A stretch of 64,000 nt of DNA. Source: Epinephelus fuscoguttatus (taxonomy: Eukaryota > Chordata > Actinopteri > Perciformes > Serranidae). Shown one piece after another: positions 32,601 through 46,293 of the stretch. The stretch's first letter is position 1. Every line of letters starts with the position of its first letter. Position numbers and translations under genes: made by a program. Below the pieces are notes generated by a model. The model had not been told where the DNA came from and did no database searches. It worked only from the letters and a program-made list of their open reading frames with translations. The stretch spans positions 14,461,035 to 14,525,034 of the forward strand of contig NC_064772.1 of the NCBI RefSeq assembly GCF_011397635.1, given 5' to 3'.

Positions 32601-35600
32601 TTTGTATCAATGCAAAGTTTGTCACTAGCGAGGTGTTTCCACATCATGTATGTCACTAATACGAAGCCATGTGTAACATGGGAAACACATATATGAGCTA
32701 ACATTAGCATAGTGGAAGTTTTGACAGCAAACACAGTTGCGTGTGCAGTTTCGGATGAAAACAGGACCCTGTAGCTTCCTTTCACTATCTACCAAAAACT
32801 CTGTCGTAGTAGTTATTATTTTATGTCTCACCACATGACCGCTGTGTCAGCCAGTTAGCCTCAAGCTAACAAGCTAGACAACAAAATAAACAAATAAAAG
32901 ATGCTAACTACACTTGCCATTCTGATACGCCTGCTAGTCGCCAATTTTGGCGCACAACGCTTAAGGCTGCAGCCAACTCAGAATTCTGTCAGTCGAATCA
33001 GGTGTGGTTGTTCTTCTAAATAGGGTTTAGGAGATTGAATGGAGCTTGACAGTGATGTACATGTAATATAGTAAACAAGCCAAGTTAGCCCTCCAAGCTA
33101 ATGCATGCTAACTTAGACAATGATAGGACAAAAGTGTGCAACATTTTCTGCCAACACAAGATATCAAACAAAAGCCAGAGACTGTATCGTATTAGGTTGC
33201 TGTGAGCTGTAAATTCACCACTTCTAAGCAGAAGGCTGAGGACAACACTATCTTAAAGCCTGTCTTTCTCTGGTTCATTGCCTCCATTTCAGTCAGACTC
33301 ACTCTGGGTGATGGGGTCTGCCTGTATCGGAGAGCATCGTGAAAGGGAGGAGTGCTCACTCTGCAGCTATATCGGGGGACTGAAACATCTACAGAAGTTT
33401 ACAGGTTTATTTTGTGGCTGAATATAATTTGTAGCTTCTTAAAATATGAATGGGATGGTGAGGATAGTGATAGTGAGATACTGGCTACAGTTGCATTTGT
33501 AGTAGTGATGAAAAGGGCAAAAAACAGAAACAAAATGAGCATCAGATGGACTGTATTCAAAATAAATATGCCACAATAATATACGTAAGCAGTATCAATT
33601 AGTTAGTCAATGAGAATGTGTGTGTTTTGACTTGATGAGTGGACGTCACTACTTTACTGAGTAGCTGAGGTAACAGTCGTATGACACATTAATAAATGTT
33701 TATTTTCTGTTTTCTGTCTGAAGCTTCATAGGTGAGGAGTCAGTCGCAGCAGGTGCTCCCAGCATGCTAACCGACAATCCCACTTGGATCATCGACCCGA
33801 TTGATGGTACCACCAACTTTGTTCACAGGTGCTGCGTGCGCTTTAATACTGTATGAAGCCATTGAGAAGCCTGATCCAGCACTGGATTTGTTTTGTCTTT
33901 GTCGCTCCTTATCTATTTTTATCTTTTAATTAGCTTCTCTCCTGGGTTGTCCTCTCTATCAGGGATAATTAGACGACGTAGATGAAACTGAACTGATAAT
34001 AGAAATTGATTCCTCTGAGCTTAAACCTAAGGGGAGTTCATTAAAGGAATGTTTTTATATCGTAAATGTCTTGTGCAGGTTCCCATTCGTGTCTGTATCA
34101 ATCGGCTTCACCGTGAAGAAAGAGGTAGGCTTTATTGTTTAAGAACCACATGTTTTCTGACACTGTAACATCTTAATTATAAGAAACATTAAGATAATAA
34201 TTGCCCCGATAACCCGGTGAATTTCTGATGAGTAGTGCTGTAGATTGCTCTTTTCACACAGCTGGTCTATTGTTAGCCCTCCTCACACTCCACCTTCATG
34301 ACCACTGTTTTCTGTGCTGCTTCTTGGTGTCAGATAGAGTTTGGGATTGTCTACAGCTGCATCGAGGACAAAATGTACACAGCACGGAAAGGGAAGGGTG
34401 CATTCTGCAACGGAGAGCCCATCAAAGTGTCTGGACAAGAAGGTAAATATTGATCATCACATATGGCTTCAGTGTTGCAGTTTTCAACAAATCCACCAGG
34501 TGGAAGCAACATCACAGCAGATTCTCTGCTTGTAACAGCTCAACACAGAAACCTAAAACCTCAGACACAGCAGCTGTACGTTACTGCCTGTGATTCTGTG
34601 TTTTCACAGGAGTAAACAGGCTGTTATCTATTTAATGTATTTTGACTTTGTGTTTTCATCCAAGATATTAGCCAGTCTCTGGTGCTGACAGAAATGGGCT
34701 TCAAGAAGGATCCTGAGCAGTTCAAAACAATGCTGGCCAACATCAGGACCATCCTCACCATACCTGTACATGGGTAAATATACACTTGTACACCAGTTGT
34801 AATCCTTAACCATTTCACTCCTGTTTGATTTGGTGACCCCCATGATTAGTGTCTTAGCAGACACTCCTTGCACAGCTACTTAATCGGGAATACAACAGAA
34901 AAGCAACCTGAATATCTGTTGTTTAGATAAAGAGGTCAGTCAGAAATACTCGCAGCTGCAATATGATTTTATGTCGCACACAATGTAAGTAGTTTTCCTT
35001 TAAGTTGAGGTTAAAGGTGTGTGGCCTGTGGCTTTCAGCTCTCTGAGGCTGCTCCTTCTTCTTCCATTATTCCCTTTTTAAAAAAAAAATTACAAATTAT
35101 CCACTACTGAAAAGTGCTGACACTTTTCTTGATGAGTGACTGTGGTCGGCGATACCCTCGGTGACCGATCCATTGTGTTTCCTATGACGGCTTCACAATA
35201 AATGTTTCACCAGGTGAACATGCTTTTAATATGAAGCAGCAGTAGGATTTTTTTATTTTCTATTTTTGGGTTGCATTTGCAGTAACGTTACACAGCTCTC
35301 ATGCAGCTGCAGGGTGTGAGTAGTAAACAGTGAGGCTGATATCAGTGAGGTGAAAGTATAGATAGTAACGCTGGTGTTTTTCCCTTGTGTGTGAAGGCAG
35401 TTTGAATCCAGTGTTGGAATGGCGAACCCCCCGCTAACAGTGATAATTACTATGTTGAGGGCTGCAGTGGTAGCCTAATGATTAAGGTGCATACCACATG
35501 ACCTTTCGCCTGTCCTTTTGCTGTGCCATGTATAAGAAACAATAGTATTTCTTTTAATACAAGTACTAAAACTAGAGAGCTTATGGCTGAATGTAAACAC

Positions 35601-38600
35601 CTTGTACCATTAAAAATGGCAGCCATAAACACTTCATCATTAATGGCATTTGATTCCATGTAAATCGTAAGGATTATAAATCTCAACATCCACAAACACA
35701 CTAGGCTTGGGCAGTGTCTATTTTTCATACCTTCGTGACATATCAATAGAGTACACAACACATGGCAGTGTTTGTTTAAGAAGAAAATGTAGAAGCTAAG
35801 CTGTTGGTGGCAGAAGTGGTGAATTTGCAGTGCTCGCTTTCCTTTTTTTAGTATAATAAACTCACAAAATGTCAAGAAAGGAGCTATTCTTGCACCTGTT
35901 ATTAAATTATTATGCAGAAAAATACAACGCTACACCTTCTGAATTCAAGTGTTTCTATTTCACCAAACAAAGATTAGCCTATTTATCTTGTTAACTCATC
36001 GGAGAGCGCACTTCATTTAAACTCGACAGAAACAAAATAAAACTCACCAAAACTATCTTGGTTTAATTTTTCACTGTTCTAACAATCACAGCTCTGGTTT
36101 GGTCGAAATAAACCCTTAATTCACTGAGTTAGACGTGAAAATATGCTGTTTTCTCCTGCTGTTGCTGGCTGTTTTTAGTAGTCCTGTAATGTTATCCCCA
36201 CCACTCGCAGTCACTATCTGTCTCTGCTCAGCTGTCTGTTCCACCAGTAGACTGACCTCTGGTGGCACAGGCTGTGCACTACAATACATTGCCTCAGTGC
36301 TGCATCTATGTATCAGTTTAATAGAAAGAGGAGTGTTTGTATTTTTGACGGTATTGAAAATCACAGCATTGGAATTCCTACATACCCTGGCATGACGTAA
36401 CACCGTGATACCGCCCAAGCCTAAAACACACACTAAATATATACTTAACTCTGTCGAGGTTAACAGTGTGTCCCATGCAGTCAAATACAGAGCAGACATC
36501 CCATTTCCATCCGCAGTATCCGCTCCCCGGGCAGTGCAGCTGTCAACATGTGTCTGGTGGCGTGTGGATCAGCTGATGCTTACTACCACATGGGCATCCA
36601 CTGCTGGGACATGGCTGGAGGAGCAGCGATTGTTACCGAAGCTGGAGGAGTTATCATGGACATCTCAGGTGAGTCACTGAAGACTTGAACTCTTTTTCTA
36701 AACTTTTTCAGAGGCTGCTGAGTCACTGGGTGAAATGAAGGAAACGCACAGCAGGGTGATTGACTCATGGAGAAGCTGCAGGATTGCTGACGGAGATTTC
36801 AAGAATAGGCTGCTGTTTTTTCAACAGAAACAGAAGTTATTAATGTTGATGTGCTTTTTTTTGTTTCTAATTCTCCTCATTAGTTTTTATCCCTTGTTCT
36901 ACGCAGAAATTCTTGTAAAAACACAGTCAGAGGTGGAGAGCAGGGCATCTAGTGGTTGTGTTTTTGAAACAGGAAGCAGCAGAGCTTGAGAAAGTTGGTG
37001 TTAGATTTGGGCAACACTGCCACTAACACAACAGGTGAGCTTCAGGATGCTGTTTCTCAAGTCAAATTTGCACAGTTAACAATGACAGTGCTAATGAAAA
37101 TAAGCAGATTCTTAAATTCTTCTAACATGCTTCATTTTTAATATATGTAAGAAGTAATGAGTGGAGTAGTGCGGCTATACAGTGGAGAAAACTTGGGTCA
37201 TAAGTCTGACCAGCTCTCCTGCTTTAAATCTGATCCCGCAGAGTGGTGAATTTTAAAATGAGTGGTATCATGATCTTGGAAATTCATCGCCCACGCCTTT
37301 ACCCTCTGATTTATAACTGCTCTCCCCCTTGTGACGAGCCTAGTACTTAACAATTGTTCCTCCAAACACAAGCTTCTAAAAATGAATGTATTGTGCTTGT
37401 TTTATCGATTGGGTGGTGCAATAAGCCAGATCTATGGAGGATAACATTTCCACTGGCACATAGTTTGTGCTCAACTGTTGCCACAATGAATAGTATTGTT
37501 TTATTCTGTCTTTGACACGTAATGAATGCAGTTGTGTTACTTGAGAGTGTAGGAACTCTTTGACTTAAATTACATATTTGCTCTTACATTACCTGGTCAG
37601 GCAGTGACATTGTCAGTAAGGTGAAACGACCTTCCAAATGCCACATCGTCATTACCTTTGCTGTGATTAGGCCTGTCACAATAATTTTGTTATCGACTTA
37701 CTTGGGTCAGCAAAAATTGATCAAGGTCATGTCCAATGTATCGTATGATAATGCTCTTGTGTTTACATGCAGAATAACAGGTAGGATTTGGCAGTATATT
37801 GCCTGTTTAGGAAAGATTCCTAATAGACCTGAAACAATTCGATCAATCGATAACTCGCTAAAGCGATTAGTTTATTGACAAAAAATTATTCGGCAACTAT
37901 ATTGATGATGTAATAAGCGTTTTAGCCATTTTTAAGCAAAAAGAAAAAAGATTTGGTAGTTTTGTTATGTGAAAATTTGATGCTTTGTTGCACATGACAA
38001 TAAACTAGAGAGATTTGGATTTTTGGACTGTTGGTTAAGTAAAACACACCATTTGAAGATGTCAGCTTGGGCTCTGGGAGTTGTTCCAGGCATTTTTCAC
38101 TATATTCTGACATTTTATGGACAAAACGATTAATCAAGGGGTATTATAGGGTATTATAATTAGGGTAGGGTATTATAATTATTTGATACACATTCCTATT
38201 CCAATGTCTGAATATTCTTAAGAATTAAAAGTTCATTGCTCTTTGCCATTATCATGCTGTAGTATTATCATTATATCAGTGGTATTAAGTGGCCTTAAAT
38301 TGACAATATCTTAATCCCAATTATTTCTGGGACACTTGTATCGTCTACCAAAAGTAGTTATCGTGACAGGGATAGCTGTGTTTTAACAATAGGAATTCCT
38401 ATGGATGTTTCAGATTTAAGTGTGCTTACTGTACAATGACATTTTGAGCAAACTAGAAAAACCCAAATCAATCAGTGCAATTCTTAAAAAAATGTTACAG
38501 TTTCAGGAAATAAGAGAGGTCGTAACAAATCTCGTCTAGTCAGCAATATGATTCAACGAGGGACTCCGATTCTAAAGAAATGTGGATCCAACGCTGATAA

Positions 38601-38771
38601 ATGAAAGTTCAGCTTACCTCAGCAATACTCACTTTTCTCTTTCATCCAGGTGGACCGTTTGATCTGATGTCACGGAGGCTGATCATCGCCAGCAGCAAAG
38701 CCATAGCAGAGCGCATCGCCAAGGAGATAACAGAGTTTCACGTCGGCAGGGACGACGCAGATGGCCAGTAA
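29678..38771 (+). CDS. impa1: Inositol monophosphatase 1
   Basis: This lithium-sensitive enzyme hydrolyses inositol monophosphates to free inositol in the cytosol, feeding phosphoinositide synthesis. Eight coding exons join in phase with GT-AG introns: 29678-29740, 31927-32060, 33724-33828, 34079-34124, 34334-34442, 34665-34773, 36517-36668 and 38650-38771. They total 840 bases (279 aa; human 277). The start [15 protein letters not shown] aligns with the human N-terminus. The metal-binding set is complete and at human numbering: GEES (Glu70), [12 protein letters not shown] (Asp90, Ile92, Asp93) and HCWDMAGG (Asp220). EAGG and [10 protein letters not shown] near the C-terminus are also typical. 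The human VGT near residue 194 is PGS here. The first coding exon begins at a CCCAACAG acceptor (29618), so a 5' non-coding exon is expected upstream; a GTAGGT donor at 29561 is a candidate. It is closer to human IMPA1 than the paralogue at 53619. Confidence 0.95.
31560..31745. repeat. Fragment of ATTAATCGATTAG-type dispersed repeat
   Basis: GACTAATCGATCAGTGGACTAATTATTGAAGCTC, with the preceding GAGAGTCTGAAAGCAG, is another piece of the repeat seen at 37800-38135 and 15690-15770. It is non-coding and lies in impa1 intron 1. Confidence 0.4.
37668..38372. repeat. Two nested dispersed repeats in impa1 intron 7
   Basis: The outer repeat begins TAGGCCTGTCACAATAATTTTG and ends GTTATCGTGACAGGGATAGC, inverted ends around TATCGT-type sequence. 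Inside it, about 37820-38135, lies a second repeat with AATTCGATCAATCGATAAC at one end and ACAAAACGATTAATCA at the other. Both are non-coding. Confidence 0.5.
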
Positions 38772-39344
38772 ATTCTCTATCATCTCATCACCAACTTTAC
38801 AGTTATTTAATCACCGACTGTTTTGTATTAACAAGTTACGATTCCGTCTTTGCCTTAAGAACCAAACGATAAAGTTACCTCTAAAGAACAATCTGAAGTT
38901 TGTCAGCACTTGAGACTTTTAGCCCTCTCTCTGCTTTCTTTATAAGTCACTGTTGTATTTCTGCACTTAGTCATTCACAGATTTAGACTTTTTATTCTGT
39001 TGTAACTTGGAAAGAAATGATGTGATTGTGTTGACAGAATTATACCTGTGTGTCCAAATTCACACTAGTTTTACTGTATTGTTGTTTAACAATTAGCCAG
39101 TTTTTATTTGGATTTTTGTTTCTATTTATTTGTGTGGACAGTGCAGTCAGAACATGATCACTGACAAAGTACCTCCTTACAGCACCATTGGAATATTTTT
39201 AGGAGAAATGTGTTCAGGTTTTGATTAATAATATTGTTATTCCACAAAGGATTTCATCTTAGGGTATTGTATTTATTAAAGATGCATTTGTTTACTTGGT
39301 AAGAAAGTTAGTTTCAGTGCCATTACATTACTATTTCCTCTGAA

Positions 39345-41050
39345 TTTTCTGTCACATATATCATGTTACAATTTTGCATGTTCATAGTAAACGTGGCCAA
39401 AGTTTCAAATAATTAGGTAAATGTATGTAAAAGTAATCCCTGTGAGCAGAAACCTCAGGCTTCAACCTTTTCTGAATATTTGGTTTCCAGTGATTTTTCT
39501 AGTTTGGCTACAAGATAACGCCAGCTCATGACTTTTTATGGTCATCTGCTTCAGGCTCGCTACTGCAAGTGTTTACATTACAGACACTGCTACAAGTAGC
39601 TACATGCTAACGTCAGGGAAACATATAATCTTGGTTGCTGATTTTGTTCGTTTTTCCCAGATTTTAGATCGTACTCCTGTTGGAACATGTCCGGTTGCTA
39701 ATATTTTGGTTTAAAAGCTTTTATTGGTAATTTTTAATGGGAGAACGTGCTGCTATTCATAATCATTCCCAAACTACAAGTAAGCTGCTACATGAAGCTA
39801 CATGCTAACATCAGGGAAACATGAAATCTTGGTTGATATTGATGTTATTTTTTCACCCGTTTTGGATCTTAAGCGGGATTTATATTTGTGTGGCAGACCC
39901 TATGCCATAGCCTACGCACATGGCCTACACTAGTCGGCGACTGAGATTTCATGTTAAGTGCTGTAAAGTTTAGTTGATTGAAAACACACCCAAAACACAT
40001 TAAATAAGGCTTAATAGAGACAGTTTCAAACACAAGTACACAATTTGGCTTCACAGTAACTCGCAGCATTCACAGACAAAGCACTTGTCTTTATCTGGAC
40101 ACATTTCCTCCACCAATACAACATGTTAATGTTATTAACACAGGCCTATGGCATTTTACATTATATAAATTAGCCTAGCAGCTAGCAGACTTTCCCTCTT
40201 CTCATATGAAACCAGGGACAATAGCAACATTTAACAAAGGTAAAGTTACAAAATTCGGCTCCATTACAACTCACAAGGTTCACCGACAAAACAACTGTCT
40301 TATACTAAACACTCGTTCCAAACAAATATAACATGCTAACATTATTAGCACAAGCCTAAGGCATTTTATATTGTATAAATTAGCCTAGCGCTGAGCAGAG
40401 ATTTTTTTCTGCCTGTATGAACCCAGGATAAATCCCTAAGTATACATCACATGCAAGACTTCAAATTATATTTTTGTGGAGGCTCTATTGTCTTCACAAT
40501 TGATTGTTTCTTAATTGTGATAAAAGCTTCCTTTCTACTGAGGGAAATGGTTTTAGCTTACAAAAATAGACAGAAGGTCTGCGTCGCCACAAGATGTAGT
40601 TACATTTCTGAGGAGGTGCATGTCAGGCTACGGCGTAGGCTCTGCGCCAACGTAGAGTCTATGTTATAGGTATTGCGTCGATTCAACACATAAGTATATA
40701 TTCCGCCTTCTTCCTACTGGAACATGTACGACAGCTTTTATTGGTAATTTTTCACTGTAGAAAATGTGGCTTTAATCTGTTGCAATCATTCCCTGGCTGC
40801 TGTTATGAAATAGAGATGTTGATATACGGAACACCTGGAAATGCTGACCTATCAGAGCAGACTGGGCTTTTTTGGGAGGGGGATTTAAAGAGATGGGCCC
40901 CAAAAGGGACATTTAAAACAGAGAGTGAATGCAGGTGCTCCAGCACAGACAGTATGGGAAACAAAATCCTTTCTGACCATTAAAGCCTGTAAACATGTTC
41001 TAATAGAAATACAAGCATGAGCCTGAAAATGAGCATAATAGGTCCCCTTA
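39345..41050. mobile_element. TIR element A, copy 2, with element B inside
   Basis: ATATATCATGTTACA, GTGGCCAAAGTTTCAAATAAT and GGAACATGTCCGGTTG match copy 1 at 24773. The right end GAGCCTGAAAATGAGCATAATAGGTCCCC is the terminal repeat. The left terminal repeat is missing. An internal piece (GCTACATGCTAACATCAGGGAAAC) is present twice, at about 39600 and 39800. It lies downstream of impa1. Confidence 0.65.
39868..40712. mobile_element. TIR element B nested in element A
   Basis: The left end is GCGGGATTTATATTTGTGTG, then CCTATGCCATAGCCTACGC. The reverse complement of the right end reads GGCGGAATATATACTTATGTG, then GCGCAGAGCCTACGCCGTAG. This end type resembles fish Harbinger-like MITEs. Internal AGCCTAG.GCT pieces recur at 40170 and 40380, where a segment of about 200 bases is duplicated. 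Confidence 0.55.
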
Positions 41051-42740
41051 AATACAAGAATATGGACACCAAACAGTGTTTACGGATACCTACTGTACTG
41101 TATAACTGTGTCTTTATCAAGTCTGAAATAAAATAATGGAGTTCTTGAAAATGTGCTTAAATGTTTTTAAATGGGTGGTCTGTAAGGATGTAATAACAAG
41201 GAATAAAGAGCCCTATAAATAACTGCTCACGCCCAGCTTCTTTCTGACACACCACAGATGGATAAAATTACGTCATTAGAGCCCTGCAGAGACAGGTGTC
41301 AGCATGCATACTCGTGTTGGCTATACTCTAAACTGAAGACAGTCTAAGGCAGCAGAAGTAAAATCCTGAGTGTGAACATTTTTGTAGAAACATGCTGAAT
41401 TTCTTTGACTAAATATGGACATCTCAGTGTCGTGACTCGTTCCCACTGAAATTTGTAAATAAACCATCCAAATACCCAAGACAAGAAAAAAACATTATGC
41501 AATAAAATCTGCCAAGGCTGCTCCCATGCTCTCTTCTCTTTGAGAAAACAAAAGCTGCCACACCACCCTCTATCTCCAGAAATCTGATATTATCTGGAAC
41601 TACATTGGAGATTGGAAAACCCTTTGTATTCAATCTCCAGCAAGGCTCCTAAACACCTTCCTGACAGTGTCCTGAATCAGCCGTGTGTTCAAAACATAAA
41701 TGTCCTTTCTTGCTCTGACCTAGAAAAATGATAAACTCTCTTTTCTCTTTATAAAATCTATAAAGTAGGAAATATGAAGAAAGAAAAGTGTCTCTTGTGG
41801 CAAGCAGGAAACCAAATAAACAGAAAAAAGGCCTCTGACACTCCATAAAACACTGGGAAAAAAACCACACTGACTGCTACCGTTGTGATTTAGTAGAGAG
41901 ATAAAAGCATTCACAGCCATTACACCATGTAAAATTCTCTGCTGCATTTCCCCTGCCCTTTCAGTCAGTGCTGCAGATACTGCACATGCAGAGCGGCGGA
42001 CTACCCCCCTCCCACCTCCGGGCGGATGTGCTGTATGAAATAGCCTAGAGTTTTGCTCTCCATGGACTGTTGTCTCTGTTTTTTCCAGCTTGTGTTTGCT
42101 GATGACTAACAAATGGTTTTAAAACACTTTACTTGAGCAAACCCAGGTCTTCTACTGCTGCGGCCTCCTCCTCAGAAATCAATGGTCCATGTTAGTTTGC
42201 AGCAGGGGGTTCAAACGTAATCACCAGTGTAGGGAATGATTTCCAGAGTCAGCCAGCTCAGCCAGCTCTGTCAACTCCACCTTTACACCAACACCTGCTC
42301 ATGTTGTCGGTTCCCCGTCTTTTGATTTTGAATGTTTCTCACTTGTTTACTGAGTTTTAGTCATCAAGTTCTCCTACTTTTATGTCCTCGATGCTTTTAG
42401 GAAATACCAACCATTGTTCTTTGAAAAGCTGGCAAGACTGTTTTCCTGCTACATCACAAAAATGTTCCCCAGGAGATTTGAGAGTCAGGCTCTGTAGACA
42501 TTTTTGAACAATGTTAGCTTTCTATCAGTTTTGCTTCTATACCCCAATACGCCTTCTTGTGCTCAGGAATTGACTTCATCTGTAGTCATATCATCATGCA
42601 TTTCCTTAATTCATTTTAGCTATACAAGCAGTGTGGTTAAATCAGTGTCAGTTAAATGGGCTGCCCACCTCTTCGGTCCAAACTGAAATATGTCAGCCAC
42701 TATAAGATAGTTTGCTATAAATTGGCACTCGCATTTATTC
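41051..42740. other. No gene recognised
   Basis: Open frames on both strands are short and lack recognisable domains or splice-linked partners. No repeat family was recognised. Confidence 0.35.
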
Positions 42741-42744
42741 ATGT

Positions 42745-43660
42745 TCCTCAGAGGATAAAGCCTACTGGCTTTGATGACCCTCTGACTTTTCCAGTAGCGC
42801 CACCATGAGGTTTTTTTGGGGGGGTGAAATGCTCAGTCAATCATTCAATTGATTGCCATATAATTTTGTTCGGACAGTCATGGTCCACAGAGGATGAGGC
42901 TTAAAGACTTTAGTGATCCTATTAGCTATCCTCTATCACCACAAGCAATTTGACATTTTTTGTTTTTATGCCTGGGGCCTTATGTCCAACAATTTTGGGA
43001 ATTCACGGTCCCCAGCGGATGAATTGGAAAAATTTTGTGATCTCCTGACTTTACATCTAGCACCATAATCAGTTTGCTCCATGCTTTTTTGACCAAATAC
43101 CAATTAACGTTGGTGATCCTCTTACTTTTTCTATATTGTTGCCATGAGGGTGATGTGTTTTTTTGTTTTTGTTTTTGTTTTTGTTTTTTTTGGTGAAATG
43201 CCCAAAAAACTATTAACTTGACTGTCATATAATTTGGTAGAGACAATCATAGTCCACAGAGGATGAGTCCTACGTACTTTGGTGATTCCTTGGGTTATGA
43301 TCTTGCCCCACTAGCAATTTGACATATTTGTTTTTTAGTGAATTCCCCCAAAAACTATTGGATAGATATGTATTAAATTTGGTTTAGACATTCATGGTCC
43401 CCAGTGGAAGAACTGGAATATTGTGATCTACTGCCTTTTCATCTATTGCCATCATCAGGCCAGAATTACAGTTTGTCAAGTACTTAAACTTATGGCATCC
43501 CCTGGGTAATCCTCTCGTGCCAGCAGCAGGTTGACATATTTAGTTTTTAGTGAAATGTTTCAACTATTAGCTAGACTGACATTAAACTCGTTCACACATT
43601 CATGGTCCCTGGTGGATGAATTGTAATAACCTTGGTGATCTCCTGACTTTTCATCTGGCA
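42745..43660 (+). repeat. Degenerate tandem repeat, about six units
   Basis: The phrase GGTCC(C/A)CAG.GGATGA, followed by ...TTTGGTGATC(C/T)CCTGAC, then CATC..GCACCA and an AAATGTTCAACTATTAG..GAC.TTAAA-type stretch, recurs with units starting near 42745, 42880, 43005, 43248, 43393 and 43603. Spacing is about 120-240 bases because units have internal gaps. It is a common fish tandem type and non-coding. Confidence 0.6.
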
Positions 43661-44667
43661 CCATCATCCACACCTAAATTTTAGTTTGTTCAAAACTTTA
43701 GAACCAAATACTTTCAAAACTAATGGCATTCCCATGCTGGAATTATCATGCTGGCATTAGCAGTGAGCTCAAAGCCCCAGTGTGTCTTATAAATGACTCT
43801 ATAAGACTTTTAAGGACTCTAGACAGGAAACAACATGTCGGAAGCTCCCTGATCATCTTTCAGGGTGCACCATTGACCTTCAGCAACTCCAGCATCATGG
43901 CAGGCCTCAGTTACAGCTGTGATTCCAGGGAACCAAACATCCAAAACATCCGTCATCCTGGATAAATTATTCATAACAGACCTGCCAGGGAGACAGCAGG
44001 ACTGATGTATTTGTTTTGCTTGTCCTATCACTTCCCTCTGCCTGTCTCCCAACATTTTATAGACTGCCTTATATTTAGTGCACAACAGGGACATCAGGGT
44101 GACAACTGCTCTCCTGCTGCTCCCGGTCAAACAAAAACTTTCAACAAACCCCCTCTTCATGGTACCACATGCTGATCTGTTAAGCTCAACAGAGGTTGGT
44201 TTGTTTTAGTGGCACAGATCGTGTATCAGGATTTCTAGTGAATCCAGGATGTTGCAAAAATGACAATTTCCTACTGTTATCACAGTGATCAATATCAGAT
44301 GACTAAGTTGTCTGAAGAGAATCATGTAGTATTTCAACATATCCGCATACAATGGTTCATATGATATCTTGCAAATTACCGTTCCTACCAGTACTGTTAG
44401 ATTTAGGAGGAGATTGTGGTTGTGCGTCTTAACATGGTGTGACAGTGTGACAATGTAATGGATACAGCATTGAAGGCGGGGCCTGGTTCATTCCTATAAA
44501 AGTTGCTCAGTGGTGCATAAAGCCAAAAAAGTTTGGCTCTCCAAATATAAAAGTAATCGGCCCAGAGAACAAGTGCTTTAGAGACTTTAACTGGTCAAGC
44601 TGCTAACTGCCATCAGCCCAGCGACTGACTTTCAGTTAAGCCCTCCTCTAACTTGAATAGAGACAAA

Positions 44668-44755
44668 TGGGGGCTCGTCCGGGATCCGTTAGTTTGTGAC
44701 CAATGGGGGCTCGTCCGGGATCCGTTAGTTTGTGACAAATGGGGGCTCGTCTGGT
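44668..44755 (+). promoter_or_regulatory. Triplicated primer-binding site for proline tRNA
   Basis: TGGGGGCTCGTCCGGGAT, the classical tRNA-Pro primer site of many retroviruses, is present exactly at 44668-44685 and 44704-44721, and as a shortened copy (TGGGGGCTCGTCTGG) from 44740. The period is 36 bases. Each unit also carries CCGTTAGTTTGTGAC, which resembles the 3' end of the LTRs at 46665 and 46669. Confidence 0.85.
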
Positions 44756-46293
44756 TTGTGACTTGTAGTTTGTGGATGCTAAATTGAGTTTAAGCACTTT
44801 TGAGGAGTACAGTTTAAAGTGTTTTGGTATTAGCATTGTGACTGAGACTTTTGGGAGTATCACACAAGGATTTTTGTTTTAGTTCTTTGTGTGGCTCATT
44901 TTTGTGGATGTTGGAAGGGAGCAGCATTTGTTTCCCCCTTTCTTTGATTGCAAACCCATGTGTTTGGAAAATTGAAAAACAAAAGTACTGGTGCATGTAA
45001 CTGGTGAATACAGCCACATTAGTTTGAAGAGCCATGCATCCCCTCTGTAGGCTGAAGTGGTTGATCTCAACAGGAGATCAACCAGTTTGTTGTTTTCACT
45101 TAGTGTGGCGGAGAATGTGGTTGAAGACATTGTCTTGGGAGCATTTCCCCGGTTTCCTGAAGGTCGCCAGTTTCTGGTTGCCTTTTGGGTTCCAGTGGAA
45201 CCAGTGCATAAGTACCCACCACCAGTATCTGTCCGAAGACTAGGTTTGAGATTAATTAGCTGTGACCAGTTAGAGCTGGGGAGCCTGAGCTCTGTGGTTA
45301 TTTGATTTCACCATTGCACATGTTCCTGTGAACTTGTTTTTGTGGGTTTGTAATCTTAAACTGTGCCCAGTTTTGCTGAATAAATGTCCTCTGTCTGGTC
45401 TTGATGGTAAGTTGCACTATCAACTGTTTGAGCCTGGCATGCTGCAAGATGGCTAGACATGTCGTAGAATTTGATTTGGTTGGTAAGAAACAGTGGCAGT
45501 GAGTAAATGGTTGACTAAATTTGTTGTTTGTATCTGCAATTTGGTAGCTTGGCCTGCTAATTTTGGTGATAAGTGCTACAGCTTATGCTTTGTTTTTTGT
45601 GTGTGAGCTGTGTTGTAGCTTGGTTTTCTCTTTGTGTGCGTCCTGGGACGACTTGGTTGGCTAGTGAGCCTTTTGTTGAGAGGAACCTTTGGGTATGCTA
45701 CTTTGGTTTAGCACTTATGTAATACCAGTTCAGTGTGCTTTGAGAAGCTGTAATTCTGAATAGGCAGAGCATTCTGACCTGTGCTTTGTCTCGTTGCAGG
45801 GCACCTTGTAAGAATGTGATGAGCTTTGGTGCTCATTCTGAGAGCAACATTTTGATGTGTACTTTGGGTTGTGGGTTTAACAGTCTCCTGCTGATTCTAC
45901 CTCACTGTTTTGTACCCACGTTACTGAATTCGTGCAAGCTACAAATCTGCATTCTGAGGTGGGTATTGTTCCAAACATTTTCCATAAATCTTTGTAACTA
46001 GCCATTGGTTTTGCTGTGACCCTTTTACCATGCTATAGCTTCTGATGCCAGTAAATTTCTCATTCTTAAATTGCTCCCCTGGATCCAAGGTTGCTGGGTG
46101 AGGGATTTGATCTGGGAAGATAGAGATTTAGGTCACTGTAACACAGAAGTAAGTTTGTATGATGGCTCATCCAATGTAAAGGGTGACACTTGGTAGACTC
46201 AAGTCAAAAGTAGAAATGTTTCTCATTGTTTCAAGTTTTGTATGTTTTGTGTTCCAGATGTCAAGGTGGAACCTTGATCCTAAGAGGGGGGAT

